This document shows positions 9,036 through 18,414 of a stretch of 64,000 nucleotides of DNA, one piece after another. The position numbers and the translations under genes were made by a program. Source of the stretch: Sphingopyxis sp. OAS728 (GTDB lineage: Bacteria > Pseudomonadota > Alphaproteobacteria > Sphingomonadales > Sphingomonadaceae). How positions within the stretch are numbered: the first letter of the stretch is position 1; every line of letters begins with the position of its first letter. The notes below the pieces were generated by a model. It was not told where the DNA came from. It saw only the letters and a list, made by a program, of their open reading frames with translations, and searched no databases. The DNA is taken from NCBI RefSeq assembly GCF_014873485.1, contig NZ_JADBDT010000001.1, positions 4,644,501-4,708,500 of the forward strand. The letters are read 5' to 3'.

Positions 9036-10283
9036 TTGACGAGACGCTATTCAGCGCTGTCGCTTTTGCGCGAAGGATTGAACGGTCAACGCGGCTGGGA
9101 ACCGGCGTGGCGTGACCCCACGCCCAAGGCGCATTATGACGCGATCGTCATCGGCGGCGGCGGGCATGGCCTCGCGACCGCCTACTATCTCGCGAAGAAC
9201 CATGGCCTCACCAATGTCGCGCTGATCGAGCGCGGCTGGATCGGGGGCGGCAACACCGGCCGCAACACGACGATCATCCGGTCGAACTATTTCTTTCCGG
9301 AATCGGCTGCCTTTTACGAATTTTCGGTCCAGCTCTACGAGAAGCTGACCGACGAGCTGAATTACAACATCATGTTCTCGCAGCGCGGCATGTGGACGCT
9401 CGCGCACGACCGGCACGGGCTGGAGATGGCGCGGCGCTCGGCAAATGCGATGCTGCTCAACGGGATCGATGCCGAGTTCCACGACGGGCCGAGCGTGTAT
9501 GCGAATATCCCGGGGCTCAATCCCAACCCGCGCTTTCCCATCCTTGGCGGCGTCAACCAGCCGCGCGGCGGATCGGCGCGGCACGACGCGGTTGCTTGGG
9601 GCTACGCCCGCGCCGCCTCGGCGCTTGGTGTCGATATCATCCAGAATTGCGAAGTGCAGGGCTTCATCATCGAGGGCGGGCAGGTGCGCGGGGTCGAGAC
9701 CAGCCATGGCACGATCCGGTCGGACCGGATCGGCATGGCGGTCGCGGGGCATAGTTCGGTGCTCGCCGCAAAGGCGGGGCTGCGGCTGCCGATCAGTTCC
9801 TACGCACTGCAGGCCTTTGTTTCGGAACCGGTGAAGCCGTGCCTCGACACGGTTATCCTGTCGCCGGCGACGGGAACCTATCTCAGCCAGTCGGACAAGG
9901 GCGAACTCGTCCTCGGCGCGGGGCTCGACCTCTACCTGTCCTATGCGCAGCGCGGCAATCTGCCGTGGATGGAGCGTGCCGCCGCAGGGGTGCTCGAACT
10001 CTTCCCGCAATTCTCGCGCATGCGCTTTCTTCGCCAATGGGCCGGGATCGTCGACGTCGTCCATGACTCGACGCCGATCATCGGGCCGACGTCGGTGGGC
10101 GGGCTCTACATCAACGGCGGCTGGGGCACCGGCGGTTTCAAGGCGGTGCCGGCGGGCGGCTGGTGCCTCGCGCATGTCATGGCGACGGGCCAGTCGCACC
10201 CCCTTGCGAGCGCCTTCGGCCTCGAGCGGTTCGAGAGCGGCGCGATGATCGACGAGGCCTCGGCCTCGGGTATCGCGCACTAG
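9036..10283 (+). CDS. soxB: sarcosine oxidase subunit beta
   Basis: This is the 415-residue flavoprotein subunit of heterotetrameric sarcosine oxidase, which oxidises the N-methyl group of sarcosine. The start is TTG at 9036, supported by AGGAAGG upstream and by the family's usual N-terminus (RYSALSLLREGLNG, then WEPAWRDPTPK). A Rossmann FAD motif, YDAIVIGGGGHGLATAYYLA, lies near residues 34-53. The conserved RGGSARHDAVAWGYARAA carries the His that I believe is the covalent FMN attachment site in characterised enzymes. The C-terminus has the DAO-type INGGWGTGGFKAVPAGG. It is the first gene of a run soxB-D-A-G-purU-GGT-DUF885-MFS. The homologous N-methylglutamate dehydrogenase is an alternative, but no methylamine-pathway synthase gene is present. 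Confidence 0.93.
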   Translation: MTRRYSALSLLREGLNGQRGWEPAWRDPTPKAHYDAIVIGGGGHGLATAYYLAKNHGLTNVALIERGWIGGGNTGRNTTIIRSNYFFPESAAFYEFSVQLYEKLTDELNYNIMFSQRGMWTLAHDRHGLEMARRSANAMLLNGIDAEFHDGPSVYANIPGLNPNPRFPILGGVNQPRGGSARHDAVAWGYARAASALGVDIIQNCEVQGFIIEGGQVRGVETSHGTIRSDRIGMAVAGHSSVLAAKAGLRLPISSYALQAFVSEPVKPCLDTVILSPATGTYLSQSDKGELVLGAGLDLYLSYAQRGNLPWMERAAAGVLELFPQFSRMRFLRQWAGIVDVVHDSTPIIGPTSVGGLYINGGWGTGGFKAVPAGGWCLAHVMATGQSHPLASAFGLERFESGAMIDEASASGIAH

Positions 10284-10296
10284 GGGATATTGATAG

Positions 10297-10626
10297 ATGT
10301 TGCTGATCGACTGTCCCTTTTGCGGCCCGCGCGCGGAGATCGAATTCCGCTGCGGCGGCGAGAGTCATATCCAGCGGCCGGGCCCGCATACCCATGTGTC
10401 CGACGCCGAATGGGCCGACTATCTCTACTATCGCGAAAATCCGAAGGGCGAGCATCGCGAGCGCTGGTTCCACTCCACGGGGTGTCGCCGCTGGTTCAAC
10501 GCCGCGCGCGACACCGTGACGCATCAGTTCCGCGTCACATACAAGATGGGCGAGGCTTGTCCCGAAGCGGGCGAGAGCGCGGTCAGCGAAACGGCGCCCA
10601 GCGCGGTTGCGGGAGGCATCGTATGA
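10297..10626 (+). CDS. soxD: sarcosine oxidase subunit delta
   Basis: This is the small zinc-binding subunit of heterotetrameric sarcosine oxidase, 109 residues. Cys6 and Cys9 in CPFCG, together with His59 and Cys63 in WFHSTGCRRWF, match the zinc ligands of known SoxD proteins. The sequence DYLYYRENPKG is also typical. It starts 13 bp after soxB, and its stop overlaps the soxA start (ATGA). It is structural rather than catalytic, and its presence separates this complex from monomeric sarcosine oxidases. Confidence 0.95.
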   Translation: MLLIDCPFCGPRAEIEFRCGGESHIQRPGPHTHVSDAEWADYLYYRENPKGEHRERWFHSTGCRRWFNAARDTVTHQFRVTYKMGEACPEAGESAVSETAPSAVAGGIV

Positions 10627-13550
10627 GCGGTTGGCGTCTGAACACCGCGGGCCGCGTCGATCGCGGCCAGCGGATCGCATTTCAATGGGCGGGGCGGACA
10701 CTGCACGGCCATCCTGGCGATACGCTGGCCTCCGCGCTGATGGCGAACGGCGTGTCGATCATCGGCCGCAGCTTCAAATATCACCGCCCGCGCGGCCTGC
10801 TCGCTGCGGGGCTCGAAGAACCGAACGCGATCATCCAGCTTGAAACGGGCGCCGTCGCGGTGCCGAACGTCAAGGCGACGCAGATCGAGCTTTATGAAGG
10901 GCTGGTCGCGAACCCGGTCAATGCGAAGCCGAGCGTCGAGTTCGACTGGCTCGCGGTGAACAGCCTGTTCAAGCGCTTCATCCCGGCCGCCTTCTATTAC
11001 AAGACCTTCATGTGGCCGAACTGGCACTGGTTCGAGCCTGCGATCCGCAAGGCGGCGGGGCTTGGCGACGCGCCGCAGGGCGTCGATCCCGACAGCTATC
11101 ACCATCGTTTCGCGCACACCGATATCCTGATCGTCGGATCGGGCGCGGCGGGTCTGTCCGCGGCCGTCGCGGCGGCGAAGGGCGGCGAAAAGGTGCTGCT
11201 CGTCGAGGCCGATGCCGAACTTGGCGGCGGTTTGCTGTCGGAGCCGTCCGAGGTCGAAGAGCTGACGGCGCTTGCCTGGCGCGACCGGATGCTGGCTGCG
11301 CTGGCGGGCATGCCGAATGTGACCGTGATGGACCGGACGATGGCGTTCGGCTTCTATGACCACCAACTCGTCGGCCTGTGCGAGCGCGTGACCGACCATC
11401 TGCCGCCGTCGCAGCGCAGCGGTCCGCGCCAGCGCCTGTGGAAGGTGCGAACGAAGCGCGTGATCCTCGCAACGGGCGCGTTCGAACGGCCGATCGCTTT
11501 CGCCGGCAACGACCTGCCCGGCGTAATGCTGGCATCGGCGGCGCAAACTTATGCGCTGCGTTACGGCGCGGCGCCCGGGCGACGCATCCTCGTCGCGACG
11601 AACAATGACAGCGCTTATCACGCGGCCTTCGCGCTGCACGATGCGGGGGTCGAGATTGTGGCGATCGTCGACAGCCGCGCGAAGGGCGGCGAGGCGACAG
11701 AGGGCGCTGCCACCCGCGGCATCCGCACGATCATGCAGAGTGCGCCGACGAAGGCGAAGGGGCGCCGCCGCGTGAGCGGTGCTGTCGTCGCGGGGATCGA
11801 CGACGGCAAGGTCCGCCAGTCGATCGCCTGCGACACGATCCTGATGTCGAACGGCTGGAACCCCGCGGTGCATCTCCATTCGCAATCGGGCGGTTCGCTG
11901 GCGTTCAATTCCTCGCTCGAAGCCTTCCTGCCCAGCAAGTCGGTGCAGGCGGCGGTCAATGTCGGCGCAGCAGCCGGCATCTTCGACCTCGATATCGCCG
12001 TCGCCAGCGGGCGCGCGGCGGGGCAGGGCGAAGAGGTGCAGGCGCCGTTCCCGGCGGCGGTCGGCCCGACGCTGCACTTCGCCGACGGCGATGCGCGCGC
12101 GGCCAAGGCGTGGGTCGATTTCCAGAACGATGTGACCGCCGGCGACGTCCAGATCGCGGCGCGCGAGAATTTCCGTTCGGTCGAACATCTCAAGCGCTAC
12201 ACGACGCTCGGCATGGCGTCGGATCAGGGCAAGACCTCGAACGTCACCGGCATCCACATGCTGTCGAACTTGCTCGGCAAGCCGCCGCAGGCGATCGGCA
12301 CGACCAAGTTCCGCCCGCCCTTCGACCCCGTGACCATCGGCGGGTTTGCCGGGCGCGCGGTCGGCGACAATCTGATGCCGATCGCACATGCGGCGGCGCA
12401 TATGTCGGCCGTCGCAGCGGGTGCGAAGATGGAGAATTACGGCGCCTGGCTCCGCCCGGCCTATTTCCCCCGCGCCGGCGAAGACGAACATGGCGCCGTC
12501 GCGCGCGAGGTGCTTGCGGTCCGCGGTCAAGTCGGGCTGTTCGACGCCTCGCCGCTCGGCAAGATCGAGGTCAAGGGTCCCGACGCCGCCGAATTCCTGC
12601 AACGCATTTATGTAAACGGCGTCCGCAATTTGAAGGTCGGGCGATGCCGCTACGGCCTGATGCTCAGCGAGCAGGGCATCATCTACGACGATGGCGTCTT
12701 CGCGAAGATCGCCGAGGATCATTTCCTCGTCGGCACGACGAGCGGCCATGCGGCGGCAATCGCCGACATGTTGCAGGAATGGCTGCAGTGCGAATGGACC
12801 GACCTCAAGGTCCTCGTCGAGAATGTGACGACCGGCTGGGCGGTGATGAACGTCGCCGGCCCGAAGGCGCGCGCGGTGATCGAGGGGATCGGCACCGACA
12901 TCGACCTGTCGCGCGACGCTTTTCCGCACATGGCCTATCGCGAGGGCATGGTCGGCGGCGTCCCGGCAAGAATCCAGCGCGTCAGCTTCTCGGGCGAACT
13001 GTCCTATGAGGTCTCGGTACCGTGGGGCTTTGGCTGCGCGCTTTGGGACGCGATGATGCAGGCCGGCGCGCCGCACGGCATCACGCCGTTCGGGGTTGAA
13101 GCGCTGATGGCGCTCCGCATCGAGAAGGGTTTCCTCCACGTCGGATCGGATACCGATGGCACGACGATGCCGCAGGACGTCGGCTTCGGCGGTGCCGTCG
13201 CGAAGAAGCCCGACGATTTCGTCGGCCGCCGCTCGACGATGACGCCCGAGGGGCTGCGTGACGATCGCAGGCAACTGGTCGGCCTCGAAACGCTCGACAG
13301 CGGCGGCGCGTTCGAATGCGGCGCGCATATCCTGTCGGCCGACACGAAGGGGATCGGCGCGACGCAGGGGTGGGTCACCTCCTCGGTCCAGTCGCCCACC
13401 CTCGGCCGCCCGCTCGCGATGGGGCTGATCGCACGCGGCACGGCACGCATCGGCGAGACGGTGCAGGTCTGGAACCTGGGCAAGGGGCGCCCGGCGCGCA
13501 TCGTTGACCCGCGCTTTTACGATCCGGCGGGAGAAAAGCTCGATGGCTGA
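10623..13550 (+). CDS. soxA: sarcosine oxidase subunit alpha
   Basis: This 975-residue subunit starts at the ATG overlapping the soxD stop. The N-terminal part (about 1-95) is the Fer2_4-like domain with GRSFKYHRPRGLL. A pyridine-nucleotide binding domain follows, with ILIVGSGAAGLSAAVAAA around residue 167. From about residue 605 to the end lies a GcvT-like domain (YFPRAGEDEH, VGLFDASPLGKIEVKG, ALRIEKGFLHVG) that binds tetrahydrofolate and converts the oxidised methyl group to 5,10-methylene-THF. The whole complex therefore makes glycine, H2O2 and methylene-THF, explaining the flanking folD and purU genes. No catalase gene is nearby. The last eight bases overlap soxG, consistent with coupled translation. 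Confidence 0.95.
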   Translation: MSGWRLNTAGRVDRGQRIAFQWAGRTLHGHPGDTLASALMANGVSIIGRSFKYHRPRGLLAAGLEEPNAIIQLETGAVAVPNVKATQIELYEGLVANPVNAKPSVEFDWLAVNSLFKRFIPAAFYYKTFMWPNWHWFEPAIRKAAGLGDAPQGVDPDSYHHRFAHTDILIVGSGAAGLSAAVAAAKGGEKVLLVEADAELGGGLLSEPSEVEELTALAWRDRMLAALAGMPNVTVMDRTMAFGFYDHQLVGLCERVTDHLPPSQRSGPRQRLWKVRTKRVILATGAFERPIAFAGNDLPGVMLASAAQTYALRYGAAPGRRILVATNNDSAYHAAFALHDAGVEIVAIVDSRAKGGEATEGAATRGIRTIMQSAPTKAKGRRRVSGAVVAGIDDGKVRQSIACDTILMSNGWNPAVHLHSQSGGSLAFNSSLEAFLPSKSVQAAVNVGAAAGIFDLDIAVASGRAAGQGEEVQAPFPAAVGPTLHFADGDARAAKAWVDFQNDVTAGDVQIAARENFRSVEHLKRYTTLGMASDQGKTSNVTGIHMLSNLLGKPPQAIGTTKFRPPFDPVTIGGFAGRAVGDNLMPIAHAAAHMSAVAAGAKMENYGAWLRPAYFPRAGEDEHGAVAREVLAVRGQVGLFDASPLGKIEVKGPDAAEFLQRIYVNGVRNLKVGRCRYGLMLSEQGIIYDDGVFAKIAEDHFLVGTTSGHAAAIADMLQEWLQCEWTDLKVLVENVTTGWAVMNVAGPKARAVIEGIGTDIDLSRDAFPHMAYREGMVGGVPARIQRVSFSGELSYEVSVPWGFGCALWDAMMQAGAPHGITPFGVEALMALRIEKGFLHVGSDTDGTTMPQDVGFGGAVAKKPDDFVGRRSTMTPEGLRDDRRQLVGLETLDSGGAFECGAHILSADTKGIGATQGWVTSSVQSPTLGRPLAMGLIARGTARIGETVQVWNLGKGRPARIVDPRFYDPAGEKLDG

Positions 13551-14121
13551 TACAGGCGCAATCACGCCGGCGCGGGCCGCCGCGAACGATCTGCTGGTCG
13601 AGGGGACGGACGTGCGGTTGGCCGCCGAAACCGGGCTGGGCATGGCCAAGTTGCAGATCCTCGCGGTGGACCCCGATGCCTGGTTCGAACAGGCGCTCGG
13701 CCTTGTGCCGCCGTCGGCGCTGACCGAGATCGAACCCGGCCCGGTCGCCATCGCATGGCTGGCGCCGGGCGAGTGGCTGGTGACGGGCGGCGAGGCCGAT
13801 GTCGAGCGCGTCCGCCTCCGCTGCGCGGAAGCCGCGGGCGGCCTCGGCCTGATGGTCGATATCACCCATGCCCGCGCGACGTTCGAACTGAGCGGCGCCG
13901 CCGCGCGCTCGATCCTCGCCGCGCACTGTCCGCTCGATTTCGGCAACGAAGCGATGCCTGTCGGTGCCGCGAAACGATCGATGTTTTCGGACACCGGATT
14001 TTTCATCAGCCGCCGCGCTGACCGCGATGGACAGCCCTGTTTTCGGCTGATCTTCGATCAGGCGATGGCGGGCTATGCCGGGCGGATGCTCGGCGCAACC
14101 ATCGCAGGAGCTGCTTTGTGA
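13543..14121 (+). CDS. soxG: sarcosine oxidase subunit gamma
   Basis: This 192-residue protein is the gamma subunit of heterotetrameric sarcosine oxidase. The start ATG at 13543 lies inside the last codons of soxA. It contains LGMAKLQILAVDP near the N-terminus, LAPGEWLV in the middle and DITHARATFELSG, in line with the GcvT-related SoxG fold. It is placed in the standard soxBDAG order, and its TGA overlaps the GTG start of purU (GTGA). Confidence 0.92.
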   Translation: MADTGAITPARAAANDLLVEGTDVRLAAETGLGMAKLQILAVDPDAWFEQALGLVPPSALTEIEPGPVAIAWLAPGEWLVTGGEADVERVRLRCAEAAGGLGLMVDITHARATFELSGAAARSILAAHCPLDFGNEAMPVGAAKRSMFSDTGFFISRRADRDGQPCFRLIFDQAMAGYAGRMLGATIAGAAL

Positions 14122-14960
14122 CGACCTCGGATCTCGTTCTGAAATTCCGCGCGCCCGACAAGCCGGGGATCATGGCAGCGGTTGCGCCGACATTGGCGGC
14201 GCGTGGCTGCGATATCCGCGAGGCGGAGGTTTATGGCGACGACGATACGGGGGGATTTTTCCTGCGCATGGCGCTGACCAGCCCGGTCGGCCGCGACGAG
14301 CTCGCGAAGACCGTCGAACCGGTCGCGACCGATCTGGCGCTCGAATGGGAGTTGCACGATCTTGCGCGGCGCACCCCAGTGCTGCTCGCGGTGTCGAAAT
14401 TCGGCCATTGCCTGATCGACATCATCCACAAGAAGGAGATCGGCCAGCTGCCGATCGACATCGTCGGGGTGGTCTCGAACCACGAAGCGATGCGCAAAAC
14501 CGCCGAATGGCATGGCCTTGCCTATCATCACCTGCCGATGAGCGAGGGGAAGGAGGCGCAGGAAGCGCGCTTCCTGTCGATCATCGAGGAAAGCGGCGCC
14601 GAACTCACCGTGCTCGCGCGCTATATGCAGATCCTCTCCGACGGCTTTTCGGAAGCGCTCGCCGGGCGCTGCATCAATATCCACCACAGCTTCCTGCCGA
14701 GCTTCAAGGGCGCGAAACCCTATCATCAGGCGCATGGGCGCGGCGTGAAGATCATCGGCGCGACCGCGCATTTCGTCACCGCCGACCTCGATGAAGGCCC
14801 GATCATCGAACAGGATGTGCGCCGCGTGAGCCACCGGACGACTGCCGACGAAATGGTCGCAATCGGGCGCGAGATCGAGGCGTCGGTGCTGTCGCGCGCC
14901 GTGCGCTGGTATGCCGAACACCGTATCTTCCAGAACGGGAACAAGACCGTCGTGCTCTGA
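14118..14960 (+). CDS. purU: formyltetrahydrofolate deformylase
   Basis: This 280-residue enzyme hydrolyses 10-formyl-THF to formate and THF. The GTG start at 14118 overlaps the soxG stop. Residues 1-85 form an ACT domain (FRAPDKPGIMAAVAP, then DIREAEVYGDDD). The C-terminal formyltransferase fold has INIHHSFLPSFKGAKPYHQA and GATAHFVTADLDEGPIIEQD, which contain the catalytic Asn/His/Asp set. PurU next to soxBDAG and folD is a recurring arrangement in bacteria that grow on glycine betaine or sarcosine, where it frees THF from one-carbon overload. The GGT-like gene follows 35 bp later in the same direction. Confidence 0.95.
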   Translation: MTTSDLVLKFRAPDKPGIMAAVAPTLAARGCDIREAEVYGDDDTGGFFLRMALTSPVGRDELAKTVEPVATDLALEWELHDLARRTPVLLAVSKFGHCLIDIIHKKEIGQLPIDIVGVVSNHEAMRKTAEWHGLAYHHLPMSEGKEAQEARFLSIIEESGAELTVLARYMQILSDGFSEALAGRCINIHHSFLPSFKGAKPYHQAHGRGVKIIGATAHFVTADLDEGPIIEQDVRRVSHRTTADEMVAIGREIEASVLSRAVRWYAEHRIFQNGNKTVVL

Positions 14961-14995
14961 CAGGGCGCCCAACCGACAATCAAAAGGAGAGACTT

Positions 14996-16699
14996 ATGGC
15001 CGACCTTTCAAGCTACATCGTGAACCCGGGGCCCAAGACGCCGGTCACGGGATTGAAGGCGGCCGTGACGACCGACAGCGCGATCGTCACCGAGACGATC
15101 ATGAAGATATTGAATAGCGGCGGCAACGCGGCCGACGCGGTGATCGCGGGGGCGATGGTGCAGGCGGCGGTCGAACCGTTCATGACCAACCACGCCGGGC
15201 TCGTCACCATGCTCTATTATGAGGCGAAGACGGGCAAGGTCCACCAGCTCGACAGCCTCGGCGGCCATCCATCGGGCCTGCCGCCGTTCAAGCCGGTGCC
15301 ACCGGGGCTCGGCAGCTATGCCGCTTCGCCGCCGTCGGCGATCATCCCTGGCTTCATGCCGGGGTTGAAACAAATCCACGCGAAATTCGCGACGAAGGAC
15401 TGGGCCGATCTTTGCGCCGATGCGGTGCGCTGGGCCGAGACGGGGCATGAGGTGTCGACCTTCGAATATGGCGTGAACATCTATGGCGAGAAGTTCATCA
15501 CCTATTTCCCCGAAGGCCGCGATTTCTATCAGCCGAATGGCTATTTTCCGAACGTCGGCGACATCTTCACCCCGCCGGGCATGGCGGAAACGCTGCGCGG
15601 CGTCCGCGACAACGGCCCCGACTATATGATCACCGGCCCCTGGGCCGAGAAGTTCGTCGCCAAGGGCAACGAGCTCGGCTGGAAGGTCCAGCTCGACCAT
15701 ATGACCGAGACGCCGCCGCGCTGGGTCGAGCCGCTGCGCTTTCCTTACAATGAATATGAAATCCTCTTCCTCGGGCCGCCGCAGGCGCAAGGCTTCTTCT
15801 CGAGCGTCGCGCTCGGCGTGCTCAAGCATCTTGGCATCCGCGACATGGCGCCGGGCTCGGCCGAGCATATCTGGGCGATGGGGCATGCGCTCCGTCAGGG
15901 CCAGCGCCACTGGGAATATGCGCGCGATGACCATGTCTATGACGTGCCGCGCGCCGAAGTGCTCGACGACGATTATCACAAGCATCTCGCGAAGCTGATC
16001 CGCGGGTCGCGGCCAAAGGTCGACATGACCGATCATATCCGCCTGTCGGGCGACGGCCCCGCCGGCGCGGGCGACATGATGGCGGCCATCGCGGGCCCGT
16101 CGGGCAAGCCGCGGCTGGTCCATCATGAAGAAAAGCAACCGAGTGGAAGCTGCGAGATCGCGGTCGTCGATGCCGAGGGCAATTGGTGCCAGTTCATGGA
16201 CACGCTGCAAGGTTCCGGCATTCCGGGGCAGGTCGTCGGAGGCATCCCGATGGTCGGCAGCCACTCGACCTTCGGCGCACTACAGAGCCCGATGGATACG
16301 GTGCTGATCAAGGGCGCCAAGGCGCGCTGCATCATCGGCAATACGCTGGTGCTGAAGGACGGCAAGCCGGTGTTTTCGGCCGGATCGCCCGGCAACATCC
16401 ACTGCACGCTGCCGCAGGTGCTCGCCTATCTGCTCGACTTCAAGCTCGATCCCTATGCCGCGGTCGATGCGCCGCGCATGCTGCCGATGACCGACGGCCA
16501 GCTCGTCGCGATCGAGGACCGGCTTGCGCCGGGCGTCGTCCAGGACCTGCACAAGCTCGGCGTCCGCGTCGGCGGGCTGTCGGGTTATGATTTCCACATG
16601 GGCAGCTTTTCGGTGATCGCGCGCGACGAAGCGTCCGATACGCTCACCGCCGTTGCCGATCCGCGCCGCTGCGCCGTTGCCGACGGTATCAAGGAGTGA
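14996..16699 (+). CDS. gamma-glutamyltransferase-like Ntn hydrolase 1 (Ser in place of catalytic Thr)
   Basis: This 567-residue protein of the GGT family has no signal peptide and so is probably cytoplasmic; classical GGTs are periplasmic. ILNSGGNAADAVIAG near residue 40 is the family's N-terminal hallmark. At the autoprocessing site the family normally has TTHxSVVD with Thr as nucleophile; here the aligned sequence is SCEIAVVD, giving Ser385. The Arg-containing REMAP-like glutamate-binding motif and the GGSR oxyanion motif are not recognisable (SPGNIH replaces the latter). A different acyl specificity is therefore likely. It is the most divergent of the four GGT-like proteins in the window. 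Its TGA stop overlaps an upstream GTG of the DUF885 gene. Ser can serve as nucleophile in other Ntn hydrolases. Confidence 0.85.
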   Translation: MADLSSYIVNPGPKTPVTGLKAAVTTDSAIVTETIMKILNSGGNAADAVIAGAMVQAAVEPFMTNHAGLVTMLYYEAKTGKVHQLDSLGGHPSGLPPFKPVPPGLGSYAASPPSAIIPGFMPGLKQIHAKFATKDWADLCADAVRWAETGHEVSTFEYGVNIYGEKFITYFPEGRDFYQPNGYFPNVGDIFTPPGMAETLRGVRDNGPDYMITGPWAEKFVAKGNELGWKVQLDHMTETPPRWVEPLRFPYNEYEILFLGPPQAQGFFSSVALGVLKHLGIRDMAPGSAEHIWAMGHALRQGQRHWEYARDDHVYDVPRAEVLDDDYHKHLAKLIRGSRPKVDMTDHIRLSGDGPAGAGDMMAAIAGPSGKPRLVHHEEKQPSGSCEIAVVDAEGNWCQFMDTLQGSGIPGQVVGGIPMVGSHSTFGALQSPMDTVLIKGAKARCIIGNTLVLKDGKPVFSAGSPGNIHCTLPQVLAYLLDFKLDPYAAVDAPRMLPMTDGQLVAIEDRLAPGVVQDLHKLGVRVGGLSGYDFHMGSFSVIARDEASDTLTAVADPRRCAVADGIKE

Positions 16700-16704
16700 A
16701 TAGC

Positions 16705-18414
16705 ATGACATTGCCCAGCCTTGCCCTCGACAATCTTGCCCAGCGCTATTGGGATTTCCGCTGCGAGGAGTTTCCGACCGAAGCGATCCTGTCCGGTGGC
16801 CAGCCGCGCGGCGACCTGTTGCTGCGCGACGCGCCCGACGATCATGAGCGCCGCGCCGCTTGGGCTTCGGCTGCGCTCGGCGAGCTGGCCGAGATCGACG
16901 CGGACGCACTGTCGCAAACCGAGCGGGCAACCTTGTCGCTCCTCCGCGGCGAGCTTGCGCAGCTCGTCGACATGGTCGCGCAGCAGGCGCATTTGCGCCC
17001 CAGCATCTATCCGCTCGGCCCCGAATTCGGGCTCGCGAGCTGGGCGTCGATGACCAGCATCGCGACCGTCGACGAGGCGCGCCGCTACATCGACCGTCTG
17101 GCGAAGGTTCCGGCGGCGCTCGAAGGCGTGCAGCAGTCGCTCACCGAAGGGCGCGAGCGTGGCATCCGTTATCCGAGGCTCGTGGTCGAGCGCGCGATCG
17201 GCGTGGTCCGGGGGCAGGCGTCGGTCGACGTCGAAGCCAATGGCTTCTTCGGCCCACTCAAGGTGCTGGCAACGCGCGGCGCGGCCTTTACCGATATCGT
17301 CGAAGAGGGGCGGACCGTGGTCGCGAAAACCGTGGCTCCCGCACTGATGAATTATGCGCTGTTCCTCGAAAAGATCCTGCTGCCGGTGGCACGCGATGCG
17401 CTCGACTGTGTCGGGGACGTCGGCGGCGAAGGCCATTATCGCTATTTGATCCGCCAATATACGACCATCGACTTGCCGGCGGAGGAAATTCACGCGATCG
17501 GGCTCGCCGAAGTCGAGCGGATTACGGGCGAGATGGAGGCGGTTGCGGCCGACGGCGGCTTCGAGGGCGACCTTCCCGGATTCAAGCGCCAGTTGCAGGG
17601 CGACAACAGCCAGCTCCTCGAAAGCGGCGAGGCGCTGCGCGAGGAAATCGAAATCTTGTCGAAGCGCATCGATGCGCGCATCCCCGAATTCTTCGGCCGC
17701 ATCCCGCGCGCAACCTATGGCGTGAAAAGCATTCCCGAGGCGATCGCCGCGGCGATGCCGCCCGCCTATGCGCAGCCCAATCCCGCCGACAACAGCGCCG
17801 CGGGCGTCCACTGGATCACCTCGATCCCGTCGAAGCTGCCGCGCTACATGCATCTGCCGATCGCGCTGCACGAGGCATGGCCGGGGCATCTGATGCACCT
17901 CGCGCTGATCCAGGAGCTGACCGACCTGCCGGCGTTCCGCCGCCACGGTGCGCTGCATTATTCGGCGTGCCTCGAAGGGTGGGCGCTCTATAGCGAGGGG
18001 CTTGGCGAGGACATGGGCCTCTATGATACGCCGCAGAAACGCTATGGCCGGCTCGAGATGGAAATGTGGCGCGCGGTGCGCCTCGTCGTCGACACGGGGC
18101 TGCACGCCAAGCGATGGACCCGGTCGCAGGCGATCGACTATTTCCGCGAAAATATGGCGATGCCGATCGAGACGATCGAGGCCGAGGTCGACCGTTACGT
18201 CGGATTGCCGGGGCAGGCGCTCGGCTACCAGCTCGGCAACCTCAAATTCCGCGAGCTACGCGCGCGCGCCGAGGCGGCGCTGGGGCCCCGTTTCGACATT
18301 CGCGCCTTCAACGACGCGCTCGCATCGGCGGGCGCGGTGAGCCTTCCCGTCCTCGAAGCGACGATCGACGACTGGCTGGAAGAGAGAAGGGCTGGCGCCA
18401 GGATTGCGGCATGA
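16705..18414 (+). CDS. DUF885 family protein (putative metallopeptidase) 2
   Basis: This is a 569-residue protein. AAGGAG at 16691-16696 is 8 nt before the ATG at 16705, which is preferred over an in-frame GTG at 16696. The signature is HEAWPGHLMH starting at residue 389, followed by ACLEGWALYSEGLGEDMG with the conserved Glu. No export signal is present. It lies between the first GGT-like gene and an MFS gene, with which it shares an ATGA overlap, so it is part of the sarcosine oxidase operon. A role in cutting a peptide-like precursor of sarcosine fits the setting but is inference. It is diverged from the other two DUF885 proteins, whose motif reads HELVPGHH. Confidence 0.87.
   Translation: MTLPSLALDNLAQRYWDFRCEEFPTEAILSGGQPRGDLLLRDAPDDHERRAAWASAALGELAEIDADALSQTERATLSLLRGELAQLVDMVAQQAHLRPSIYPLGPEFGLASWASMTSIATVDEARRYIDRLAKVPAALEGVQQSLTEGRERGIRYPRLVVERAIGVVRGQASVDVEANGFFGPLKVLATRGAAFTDIVEEGRTVVAKTVAPALMNYALFLEKILLPVARDALDCVGDVGGEGHYRYLIRQYTTIDLPAEEIHAIGLAEVERITGEMEAVAADGGFEGDLPGFKRQLQGDNSQLLESGEALREEIEILSKRIDARIPEFFGRIPRATYGVKSIPEAIAAAMPPAYAQPNPADNSAAGVHWITSIPSKLPRYMHLPIALHEAWPGHLMHLALIQELTDLPAFRRHGALHYSACLEGWALYSEGLGEDMGLYDTPQKRYGRLEMEMWRAVRLVVDTGLHAKRWTRSQAIDYFRENMAMPIETIEAEVDRYVGLPGQALGYQLGNLKFRELRARAEAALGPRFDIRAFNDALASAGAVSLPVLEATIDDWLEERRAGARIAA

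Noticed and set aside
10524..14006. Open frame of about 1160 codons on the minus strand opposite soxA and soxG
   Set aside because: It is an antisense shadow: the composition is Arg/His/Ala-rich with no family motifs, while the plus strand encodes clear SoxD, SoxA and SoxG proteins in overlapping order.
9036..14121. N-methylglutamate dehydrogenase (mgdABCD) instead of sarcosine oxidase
   Set aside because: The complexes are homologous, but no gamma-glutamylmethylamide or N-methylglutamate synthase genes are present, and folD with purU is the usual company of soxBDAG. Kept only as an alternative.
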